A stretch of DNA of 64,000 nucleotides from Labia minor. Taxonomy: Eukaryota > Arthropoda > Insecta > Dermaptera > Spongiphoridae. The notes beneath the pieces were generated by a model. The model worked only from the letters and a program-made list of their open reading frames with translations. It did not search any database and was not told the DNA's origin. This document shows, piece by piece, positions 39,828 through 52,200 of this stretch (position 1 is its first letter; each line of letters opens with the position of its first letter). Where the stretch lies: assembly GCA_963082975.1 (NCBI GenBank), contig CAUJBJ010000032.1, positions 62,001 through 126,000 on the forward strand, read 5' to 3'. Both the position numbers and the translations under genes were made by a program.

Positions 39828-39955
39828 CTTTTTGATTATTTCCTGACATTTCCTGGCACTCTTAGGTACGTCATATTATTATCATTTTATTATCATTCTA
39901 ACTAGGTCCTTCGAACTCCTACTATACCAGCCCCCCCCCCCCCCCCCGCCGAACA
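39828..39955 (-). promoter_or_regulatory. 5' UTR of the retrotransposon with a G17 tract
   Basis: On the transcribed strand the element begins TGTTCGGC and then has a run of 17 G (C17 at 39931-39947 on the plus strand). A short AT-rich stretch with repeated ATGATAATA leads to the ORF1 ATG. A 13-bp motif, GGCACTCTTAGGT on the plus strand at 39855-39867, occurs again exactly in the 3' UTR at 35539-35551. R1-clade promoters are internal; I recognise no specific promoter motif. Confidence 0.6.
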
Positions 39956-39960
39956 GATTT
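39956..39960. repeat. Target-site duplication, right copy (GATTT)
   Basis: GATTT directly follows the element's 5' end and continues into CTTAAATATTTTCATTG of the same monomer that was interrupted at 35173. It pairs with the left copy at 35169-35173. Confidence 0.75.
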
Positions 39961-40195
39961 CTTAAATATTTTCATTGAATTCTTACGGATTAGTGTGATT
40001 TTGTTCAAATATTAAAGGGAAAATCCTACTTTTTTAAATACGAGGAATAAAATTATCTTTTGTAGTTTATTTTATTCATTTCTGATTCTAATGAAGAATA
40101 AATTCATATTTGATCGATTTCTTAAATATTTTCATTGAATTCTTACGGATTAGTGTGATTTTGTTCAAATATTAAAGGGAAAATCCTACTTTTTT

Positions 40196-40279
40196 AAATA
40201 CGAGTGATAAAATTATCTTTTTTATTTTATGTTATTAATTTATTATTTATTAATATTAAAGGGAAAATCCTACTTTTTT
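40196..40279 (-). repeat. Truncated, rearranged satellite monomer (84 bp)
   Basis: AAATACGAG starts are only 84 bp apart here. TTATTAATTT is followed by a short filler (ATTATTTATT) and then AATATTAAAGGG, so the TCTGATTC to TTCAAAT half of the monomer is missing. It is the complement of the 85-bp monomer near 34009, which lacks the other half. Confidence 0.85.
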
Positions 40280-43200
40280 AAATACGAGGGATAAAATTAT
40301 CTTTTATATTTTATTTTATTAATTTTCTGATTCTATTGAAGAATAAATTCATATTTGATCGATTTCTTAAATATTTTCATTGAATTCTTACGGAAAAGTC
40401 TGATTTTGTTCAAATATTAAAGGGAAAATCCTACTTTTTTAAATACGAGGGATAAAATTATCTTTTTTATTTTATTTTATTAATTTTCTGATTCTAATGA
40501 AGAATAAATTCATATTTGATCGATTTCTTAAATATTTTCATTGAATTCTTACGGAAAAGTCTGATTTTGTTCAAATATTAAAGGGAAAATCCTACTTTTT
40601 TAAATACGAGGGATAAAATTATCTTTTTTATTTTATTTTATTAATTTTCTGATTATAATGAAGAATAAATTCATATTTGATCGATTTCTTAAATATTTTC
40701 ATTGAATTCTTACGGATTACTGTGATTTTGTTCAAATATTAAAGGGAAAATCCTACTTTTTTAAATACGAGGGATAAAATTATCTTTTTTATTTTATTTT
40801 ATTAATTTTCTGATTCTAATGAAGAATAAATTCATATTTGATCGATTTCTTAAATATTTTCATTGAATTCTTACGGAAAAGTCTGATTTTGTTCAAATAT
40901 TAAAGGGAAAATCCTACTTTTTTAAATACGAGGGACAAAATTATCTTTTATATTTTATTTTATTCATTTTCTGATTCTATTGAAGAAGAAATTCATATTT
41001 GATCGATTTCTTAAATATTTTCATTGAATTCTTACGGATTACTGTGATTTTGTTCAAATATTAAAGGGAAAATCCTAGTTTTTTAAATACGAGGGATAAA
41101 ATTATCTTTTTTATTTTATTTTATTAATTTTCTGGTTCTAATGAAGAATAAATTCATATTTGATCGATTTCTTAAATATTTTCATTGAATTCTTACGGAA
41201 AATCTGATTTTGTTCAAATATTAAAGGGAAAATTCCTACTTTTTTAAATACGAGGGATAAAATTATCTTTTATATTTTATTTTATTCATTTTCTGATTCT
41301 AATGAAGAATAAATTCATATTTGATCGATTTCTTAAATATTTTCATTGAATTCTTACGGATTAGTGTGATTTTGTTCAAATATTAAAGGGAAAATCCTAC
41401 TTTTTTAAATACGAGGGATAAAATTATCTTTTATATTTTATTTTATTAATTTTCTGATTCTAATGAAGAATAAATTCATATTTGATCGATTTCTTAAATA
41501 TTTTCATTGAATTCTTACTGATTTTGTTCAAATATTAAAGGGAAAAATCCTACTTTTTTAAATACGAGGGATAAAATTATCTTTTTTATTTTATTTTATT
41601 AATTTTCTGATTATAATGAAGAATAAATTCATATTTGATCGATTTCTTAAATATTTTCATTGAATTCTTACGGATTAGTGTGATTTTGTTCAAATATTAA
41701 AGGGAAAATCCTACTTTTTTAAATACGAGGGATAAAATTATCTTTTTTATTTTATTTTATTAATTTTCTGATTATAATGAAGAATAAATTCATATTTGAT
41801 CGATTTCTTAAATATTTTCATTGAATTCTTACGGAAAATTCTGATTTTGTTCAAATATTAAAGGGAAAATCCTACTTTTTTAAATACGAGGGATAAAATT
41901 ATCTTTTATATTTTATTTTATTAATTTTCTGATTCTAATGAAGAATAAATTCATATTTGATCGATTTCTTAAATATTTTCATTGAATTCTTACGGATTAC
42001 TGTGATTTTATTCAAATATTAAAGGGAAAATCCTACTTTTTTAAATACGAGGGATAAAATTATCTTTTTTATTTTATTTTATTAATTTTCTGATTCTTAT
42101 GAAGAATAAATTCATATTTGATCGATTTCTTAAATATTTTCATTGAATTCTTACGGAAAAGTCTGATTTTGTTCAAATATTAAAGAGAAAATCCCTACTT
42201 TTTTAAATACGAGGGACAAAATTATCTTTTATATTTTATTTTATTCATTTTCTGATTCTAATGAAGAATAAATTCATATTTGACGATTTCTTAAATGTTT
42301 TCATTGAATTCTTACGGAAAAGTGTGATTTTGATCAAATATTAAAGGGAAAATCCTACTTTTTTAAATACGAGGAATAAAATTATCTTTTTTATTTTATT
42401 TTATAAATTTTCTGATTCTAATGAAGAATAAATTCATATTTGATCGATTTCTTAAATATTTTCATTGAATTCTTACGGATTAGTGTGATTTTGTTCAAAT
42501 ATTAAAGGGAAAATCGTACTTTTTTAAATACGAGGATAAAATTATCTTTTATATTTTATTTTATTAATTTTCTGATTCTATTGAAGAATAAATTCATATT
42601 TGATCGATTTCTTAAATATTTTCATTGAATTCTTACGGAAAATTCTGATTTTGTTCAAATATTAAAGGGAAAATCCTACTTTTTTAAATACGAGGGATAA
42701 AATTATCTTTTATATTTTATTTTATTAATTTTCTGATTCTATTGAAGAATAAATTCATATTTGAACGATTTCTTAAATATTTTCATTGAATTCTTACGGA
42801 AAATTCTGATTTTGTTACAATATTAAAGGGAAAATCCTACTTTTTTAAATACGAGGGATAAAATTATCTTTTATATTTTATTTTATTAATTTTCTGATTC
42901 TATTGAAGAATAAATTCATATTTGATCGATTTCTTAAATATTTTCATTGAATTCTTACGGTTTATTGTGATTTTGTTCAAATATTAAAGGGAAAATCCTA
43001 CTTTTTTAAATACGAGGGATAAAATTATCTTTTATATTTTATTTTATTAATTTTCTGATTCTAATGAAGAATAAATTCATATTTGATCGATTTCTTAAAT
43101 ATTTTCATTGAATTCTTACGGAAAAGTCTGATTTTGTTCAAATATTAAAGGGAATAATCCTACTTTTTTAAATACGAGGGATAAAATTATCTTTTATATT

Positions 43201-46200
43201 TTATTTTATTAATTTTCTGATTCTAATGAAGAATAAATTCATATTTGATCGATTTCTTAAATATTTTCATTGAATTCTTACGGAAAAGTCTGATTTTGTT
43301 CAAATATTAAAGGGAAAATCCTACTTTTTTAAATACGAGGGACAAAATTATCTTTTATATTTTATTTTATTCATTTTCTGATTCTATTGAAGAAGAAATT
43401 CATATTTGATCGATTTCTTAAATATTTTCATTGAATTCTTACGGATTACTGTGATTTTGTTCAAATATTAAAGGGAAAATCCTAGTTTTTTAAATACGAG
43501 GGATAAAATTATCTTTTTTATTTTATTTTATTAATTTTCTGGTTCTAATGAAGAATAAATTCATATTTGATCGATTTCTTAAATATTTTCATTGAATTCT
43601 TACGGAAAAGTCTGATTTTGTTCAAATATTAAAGGGAAAAATCCTACTTTTTTAAATACGAGGGATAAAATTATCTTTTATATTTTATTTTATTAATTTT
43701 CTGATTCTATTGAAGAATAAATTCATATTTGATCGATTTCTTAAATATTTTCATTGAATTCTTACGGAAAAGTCTGATTTTGTTCAAATATTAAAGGGAA
43801 AATCCTACTTTTTTAAATACGAGGGATAAAATTATCTTTTTTATTTTATTTTATTAATTTTCTGATTATAATGAAGAATAAATTCATATTTGATCGATTT
43901 CTTAAATATTTTCATTGAATTCTTACGGAAAAGTCTGATTTTGTTCAAATATTAAAGGGAAAATCCTACTTTTTTAAATACGAGGGATAAAATTATCTTT
44001 TATATTTTATTTTATTAATTTTCTGATTCTATTGAAGAATAAATTCATATTTGATCGATTTCTTAAATATTTTCATTGAATTCTTACGGAAAAGTCTGAT
44101 TTTGTTCAAATATTAAAGGGAAAATCCTACTTTTTTAAATACGAGGGATAAAATTATCTTTTATATTTTATTTTATTAATTTTCTGATTCTATTGAAGAA
44201 TAAATTCATATTTGATCGATTTCTTAAATATTTTCATTGAATTCTTACGGAAAAGTCTGATTTTGTTCAAATATTAAAGGGAAAATCCTACTTTTTTAAA
44301 TACGAGGGATAAAATTATCTTTTTTATTTTATTTTATTAATTTTCTGATTCTAATGAAGAATAAATTCATATTTCATCGATTTCTTAAATATTTTCATTG
44401 AATTCTTACGGAAAAGTCTGATTTTGTTCAAATATTAAAGGGAAAATCCTACTTTTTTAAATACGAGGGATAAAATTATCTTTTTTATTTTATTTTATTA
44501 ATTTTCTGATTCTAATGAAGAATAAATTCATATTTGATCGATTTCTTAAATATTTTCATTGAATTCTTACGGAAAAGTCTGATTTTGTTCAAATATTAAA
44601 GGGAAAATCCTACTTTTTTAAATACGAGGGATAAAATTATCTTTTTTATTTTATTTTATTAATTTTCTGATTCTATTGAAGAATAAATTCATATTTGATC
44701 GATTTCTTAAATATTTTCATTGAATTCTTACGGAAAAGTCTGATTTTGTTCAAATATTAAAGGGAAAATCCTACTTTTTTAAATACGAGGGATAAAATTA
44801 TCTTTTATATTTTATTTTATTAATTTTCTGATTCTATTGAAGAATAAATTCATATTTGATCGATTTCTTAAATATTTTCATTGAATTCTTACGGAAAAGT
44901 CTGATTTTGTTCAAATATTAAAGGAAAAATCCTACTTTTTTAAATACGAGGGATAAAATTATCTTTTTTATTTTATTTTATTAATTTTCTGATTCTAATG
45001 AAGAATAAATTCATATTTCATCGATTTCTTAAATATTTTCATTGAATTCTTACGGAAAAGTCTGATTTTGTTCAAATATTAAAGGGAAAATCCTACTTTT
45101 TTAAATACGAGGGATAAAATTATCTTTTTTATTTTATTTTATTAATTTTCTGATTCTAATGAAGAATAAATTCATATTTGATCGATTTCTTAAATATTTT
45201 CATTGAATTCTTACGGAAAAGTCTGATTTTGTTCAAATATTAAAGGGAAAATCCTACTTTTTTAAATACGAGGGATAAAATTATCTTTTTTATTTTATTT
45301 TATTAATTTTCTGATTATAATGAAGAATAAATTCATATTTGATCGATTTCTTAAATATTTTCATTGAATTCTTACGGAAAATTCTGATTTTGTTCAAATA
45401 TTAAAGGGAAAATCCTACTTTTTTAAATACGAGGGATAAAATTATCTTTTATATTTTATTTTATTAATTTTCTGATTCTAATGAAGAATAAATTCATATT
45501 TGATCGATTTCTTAAATATTTTCATTGAATTCTTACGGATTACTGTGATTTTATTCAAATATTAAAGGGAAAATCCTACTTTTTTAAATACGAGGGATAA
45601 AATTATCTTTTTTATTTTATTTTATTAATTTTCTGATTCTTATGAAGAATAAATTCATATTTGATCGATTTCTTAAATATTTTCATTGAATTCTTACGGA
45701 AAAGTCTGATTTTGTTCAAATATTAAAGGGAAAATCCTACTTTTTTAAATACGAGGGACAAAATTATCTTTTATATTTTATTTTATTCATTTTCTGATTC
45801 TAATGAAGAATAAATTCATATTTGACGATTTCTTAAATGTTTTCATTGAATTCTTACGGAAAAGTGTGATTTTGATCAAATATTAAAGGGAAAATCCTAC
45901 TTTTTTAAATACGAGGAATAAAATTATCTTTTTTATTTTATTTTATAAATTTTCTGATTCTAATGAAGAATAAATTCATATTTGATCGATTTCTTAAATA
46001 TTTTCATTGAATTCTTACGGATTAGTGTGATTTTGTTCAAATATTAAAGGGAAAATCCTACTTTTTTAAATACGAGGGATAAAATTATCTTTTATATTTT
46101 ATTTTATTAATTTTCTGATTCTATTGAAGAATAAATTCATATTTGATCGATTTCTTAAATATTTTCATTGAATTCTTACGGAAAATTCTGATTTTGTTCA

Positions 46201-49200
46201 AATATTAAAGGGAAAATCCTACTTTTTTAAATACGAGGGATAAAATTATCTTTTATATTTTATTTTATTAATTTTCTGATTCTATTGAAGAATAAATTCA
46301 TATTTGAACGATTTCTTAAATATTTTCATTGAATTCTTACGGAAAATTCTGATTTTGTTACAATATTAAAGGGAAAATCCTACTTTTTTAAATACGAGGG
46401 ATAAAATTATCTTTTATATTTTATTTTATTAATTTTCTGATTCTATTGAAGAATAAATTCATATTTGATCGATTTCTTAAATATTTTCATTGAATTCTTA
46501 CGGATTATTGTGATTTTGTTCAAATATTAAAGGGAAAATCCTACTTTTTTAAATACGAGGGATAAAATTATCTTTTATATTTTATTTTATTAATTTTCTG
46601 ATTCTAATGAAGAATAAATTCATATTTGATCGATTTCTTAAATATTTTCATTGAATTCTTACGGAAAAGTCTGATTTTGTTCAAATATTAAAGGGAAAAA
46701 TCCTACTTTTTTAAATACGAGGGATAAAATTATCTTTTATATTTTATTTTATTAATTTTCTGATTCTAATGAAGAATAAATTCATATTTGATCGATTTCT
46801 TAAATATTTTCATTGAATTCTTACGGAAAAGTCTGATTTTGTTCAAATATTAAAGGGAAAATCCTACTTTTTTAAATACGAGGGACAAAATTATCTTTTA
46901 TATTTTATTTTATTCATTTTCTGATTCTATTGAAGAAGAAATTCATATTTGATCGATTTCTTAAATATTTTCATTGAATTCTTACGGATTACTGTGATTT
47001 TGTTCAAATATTAAAGGGAAAATCCTAGTTTTTAAAATACGAGGGATAAAATTATCTTTTTTATTTTATTTTATTAATTTTCTGGTTCTAATGAAGAATA
47101 AATTCATATTTGATCGATTTCTTAAATATTTTCATTGAATTCTTACGGAAAATCTGATTTTGTTCAAATATTAAAGGGAAAATTCCTACTTTTTTAAATA
47201 CGAGGGATAAAATTATCTTTTATATTTTATTTTATTCATTTTCTGATTCTAATGAAGAATAAATTCATATTTGATCGATTTCTTAAATATTTTCATTGAA
47301 TTCTTACGGATTAGTGTGATTTTGTTCAAATATTAAAGGGAAAATCCTACTTTTTTAAATACGAGGGATAAAATTATCTTTTATATTTTATTTTATTAAT
47401 TTTCTGATTCTAATGAAGAATAAATTCATATTTGATCGATTTCTTAAATATTTTCATTGAATTCTTACTGATTTTGTTCAAATATTAAAGGGAAAAATCC
47501 TACTTTTTTAAATACGAGGGATAAAATTATCTTTTTTATTTTATTTTATTAATTTTCTGATTATAATGAAGAATAAATTCATATTTGATCGATTTCTTAA
47601 ATATTTTCATTGAATTCTTACGGATTAGTGTGATTTTGTTCAAATATTAAAGGGAAAATCCTACTTTTTTAAATACGAGGGATAAAATTATCTTTTTTAT
47701 TTTATTTTATTAATTTTCTGATTATAATGAAGAATAAATTCATATTTGATCGATTTCTTAAATATTTTCATTGAATTCTTACGGAAAATTCTGATTTTGT
47801 TCAAATATTAAAGGGAAAATCCTACTTTTTTAAATACGAGGGATAAAATTATCTTTTATATTTTATTTTATTAATTTTCTGATTCTAATGAAGAATAAAT
47901 TCATATTTGATCGATTTCTTAAATATTTTCATTGAATTCTTACGGATTACTGTGATTTTATTCAAATATTAAAGGGAAAATCCTACTTTTTTAAATACGA
48001 GGGATAAAATTATCTTTTTTATTTTATTTTATTAATTTTCTGATTCTTATGAAGAATAAATTCATATTTGATCGATTTCTTAAATATTTTCATTGAATTC
48101 TTACGGATTACTGTGATTTTATTCAAATATTAAAGGGAAAATCCTACTTTTTTAAATACGAGGGATAAAATTATCTTTTTTATTTTATTTTATTAATTTT
48201 CTGATTCTTATGAAGAATAAATTCATATTTGATCGATTTCTTAAATATTTTCATTGAATTCTTACGGAAAAGTCTGATTTTGTTCAAATATTAAAGGGAA
48301 AATCCTACTTTTTTAAATACGAGGGACAAAATTATCTTTTATATTTTATTTTATTCATTTTCTGATTCTAATGAAGAATAAATTCATATTTGACGATTTC
48401 TTAAATGTTTTCATTGAATTCTTACGGAAAAGTGTGATTTTGATCAAATATTAAAGGGAAAATCCTACTTTTTTAAATACGGGGAATAAAATTATCTTTT
48501 TTATTTTATTTTATAAATTTTCTGATTCTAATGAAGAATAAATTCATATTTGATCGATTTCTTAAATATTTTCATTGAATTCTTACGGATTAGTGTGATT
48601 TTGTTCAAATATTAAAGGGAAAATCCTACTTTTTTAAATACGAGGGATAAAATTATCTTTTATATTTTATTTTATTAATTTTCTGATTCTATTGAAGAAT
48701 AAATTCATATTTGATCGATTTCTTAAATATTTTCATTGAATTCTTACGGAAAATTCTGATTTTGTTCAAATATTAAAGGGAAAATCCTACTTTTTTAAAT
48801 ACGAGGGATAAAATTATCTTTTATATTTTATTTTATTAATTTTCTGATTCTATTGAAGAATAAATTCATATTTGAACGATTTCTTAAATATTTTCATTGA
48901 ATTCTTACGGAAAATTCTGATTTTGTTACAATATTAAAGGGAAAATCCTACTTTTTTAAATACGAGGGATAAAATTATCTTTTATATTTTATTTTATTAA
49001 TTTTCTGATTCTATTGAAGAATAAATTCATATTTGATCGATTTCTTAAATATTTTCATTGAATTCTTACGGAAAAGTCTGATTTTGTTCAAATATTAAAG
49101 GGAAAATCCTACTTTTTTAAATACGAGGGATAAAATTATCTTTTATATTTTATTTTATTAATTTTCTGATTCTAATGAAGAATAAATTCATATTTGATCG

Positions 49201-52200
49201 ATTTCTTAAATATTTTCATTGAATTCTTACGGATTACTGTGATTTTATTCAAATATTAAAGGGAAAATCCTACTTTTTTAAATACGAGGGATAAAATTAT
49301 CTTTTTTATTTTATTTTATTAATTTTCTGATTCTTATGAAGAATAAATTCATATTTGATCGATTTCTTAAATATTTTCATTGAATTCTTACGGAAAAGTC
49401 TGATTTTGTTCAAATATTAAAGGGAAAATCCTACTTTTTTAAATACGAGGGACAAAATTATCTTTTATATTTTATTTTATTCATTTTCTGATTCTAATGA
49501 AGAATAAATTCATATTTGACGATTTCTTAAATGTTTTCATTGAATTCTTACGGAAAAGTGTGATTTTGATCAAATATTAAAGGGAAAATCCTACTTTTTT
49601 AAATACGAGGAATAAAATTATCTTTTTTATTTTATTTTATAAATTTTCTGATTCTAATGAAGAATAAATTCATATTTGATCGATTTCTTAAATATTTTCA
49701 TTGAATTCTTACGGATTAGTGTGATTTTGTTCAAATATTAAAGGGAAAATCCTACTTTTTTAAATACGAGGGATAAAATTATCTTTTATATTTTATTTTA
49801 TTAATTTTCTGATTCTATTGAAGAATAAATTCATATTTGAACGATTTCTTAAATATTTTCATTGAATTCTTACGGAAAATTCTGATTTTGTTACAATATT
49901 AAAGGGAAAATCCTACTTTTTTAAATACGAGGGATAAAATTATCTTTTATATTTTATTTTATTAATTTTCTGATTCTATTGAAGAATAAATTCATATTTG
50001 ATCGATTTCTTAAATATTTTCATTGAATTCTTACGGAAAAGTCTGATTTTGTTCAAATATTAAAGGGAAAAATCCTACTTTTTTAAATACGAGGGATAAA
50101 ATTATCTTTTATATTTTATTTTATTAATTTTCTGATTCTAATGAAGAATAAATTCATATTTGATCGATTTCTTAAATATTTTCATTGAATTCTTACGGAA
50201 AAGTCTGATTTTGTTCAAATATTAAAGGGAAAATCCTACTTTTTTAAATACGAGGGACAAAATTATCTTTTATATTTTATTTTATTCATTTTCTGATTCT
50301 ATTGAAGAAGAAATTCATATTTGATCGATTTCTTAAATATTTTCATTGAATTCTTACGGATTACTGTGATTTTGTTCAAATATTAAAGGGAAAATCCTAG
50401 TTTTTAAAATACGAGGGATAAAATTATCTTTTTTATTTTATTTTATTAATTTTCTGGTTCTAATGAAGAATAAATTCATATTTGATCGATTTCTTAAATA
50501 TTTTCATTGAATTCTTACGGAAAATCTGATTTTGTTCAAATATTAAAGGGAAAATTCCTACTTTTTTAAATACGAGGGATAAAATTATCTTTTATATTTT
50601 ATTTTATTCATTTTCTGATTCTAATGAAGAATAAATTCATATTTGATCGATTTCTTAAATATTTTCATTGAATTCTTACGGATTAGTGTGATTTTGTTCA
50701 AATATTAAAGGGAAAATCCTACTTTTTTAAATACGAGGGATAAAATTATCTTTTATATTTTATTTTATTAATTTTCTGATTCTAATGAAGAATAAATTCA
50801 TATTTGATCGATTTCTTAAATATTTTCATTGAATTCTTACTGATTTTGTTCAAATATTAAAGGGAAAAATCCTACTTTTTTAAATACGAGGGATAAAATT
50901 ATCTTTTTTATTTTATTTTATTAATTTTCTGATTATAATGAAGAATAAATTCATATTTGATCGATTTCTTAAATATTTTCATTGAATTCTTACGGATTAG
51001 TGTGATTTTGTTCAAATATTAAAGGGAAAATCCTACTTTTTTAAATACGAGGGATAAAATTATCTTTTTTATTTTATTTTATTAATTTTCTGATTATAAT
51101 GAAGAATAAATTCATATTTGATCGATTTCTTAAATATTTTCATTGAATTCTTACGGAAAATTCTGATTTTGTTCAAATATTAAAGGGAAAATCCTACTTT
51201 TTTAAATACGAGGGATAAAATTATCTTTTATATTTTATTTTATTAATTTTCTGATTCTAATGAAGAATAAATTCATATTTGATCGATTTCTTAAATATTT
51301 TCATTGAATTCTTACGGATTACTGTGATTTTATTCAAATATTAAAGGGAAAATCCTACTTTTTTAAATACGAGGGATAAAATTATCTTTTTTATTTTATT
51401 TTATTAATTTTCTGATTCTTATGAAGAATAAATTCATATTTGATCGATTTCTTAAATATTTTCATTGAATTCTTACGGATTACTGTGATTTTATTCAAAT
51501 ATTAAAGGGAAAATCCTACTTTTTTAAATACGAGGGATAAAATTATCTTTTTTATTTTATTTTATTAATTTTCTGATTCTTATGAAGAATAAATTCATAT
51601 TTGATCGATTTCTTAAATATTTTCATTGAATTCTTACGGAAAAGTCTGATTTTGTTCAAATATTAAAGGGAAAATCCTACTTTTTTAAATACGAGGGACA
51701 AAATTATCTTTTATATTTTATTTTATTCATTTTCTGATTCTAATGAAGAATAAATTCATATTTGACGATTTCTTAAATGTTTTCATTGAATTCTTACGGA
51801 AAAGTGTGATTTTGATCAAATATTAAAGGGAAAATCCTACTTTTTTAAATACGGGGAATAAAATTATCTTTTTTATTTTATTTTATAAATTTTCTGATTC
51901 TAATGAAGAATAAATTCATATTTGATCGATTTCTTAAATATTTTCATTGAATTCTTACGGATTAGTGTGATTTTGTTCAAATATTAAAGGGAAAATCCTA
52001 CTTTTTTAAATACGAGGGATAAAATTATCTTTTATATTTTATTTTATTAATTTTCTGATTCTATTGAAGAATAAATTCATATTTGATCGATTTCTTAAAT
52101 ATTTTCATTGAATTCTTACGGAAAATTCTGATTTTGTTCAAATATTAAAGGGAAAATCCTACTTTTTTAAATACGAGGGATAAAATTATCTTTTATATTT

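Larger units (their letters stand above)
35174..39955 (-). mobile_element. R1-clade non-LTR retrotransposon inserted in a satellite monomer
   Basis: A 4.8-kb element transcribed right to left: a 128-bp 5' UTR, ORF1 (gag-like, three CCHC-type knuckles), ORF2 (APE endonuclease, reverse transcriptase, C-terminal CCHC finger, no RNase H), and a 560-bp 3' UTR ending in GGAACGCGAC followed by AAAA. There are no long terminal repeats. It interrupts an otherwise in-phase monomer, with GATTT on both sides. Its G+C is far above that of the satellite. The zinc-knuckle set, the EN/RT motif order and the C-terminal finger place it in the R1 clade (R1, Waldo, TRAS, SART relatives), many of whose members insert at specific sequences. 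The only coding lesion I see is one extra base near the start of ORF2, so the copy is young. The 5' end may be complete or slightly truncated. Confidence 0.9.

Noticed and set aside
35144-39846. Several short plus-strand frames inside the retrotransposon
   Set aside because: All are antisense to ORF1, ORF2 or the UTRs and have no recognisable domain.
35174-39955. R1 element sitting in 28S rDNA
   Set aside because: Both flanks are the AT-rich satellite in phase, with no rRNA sequence.
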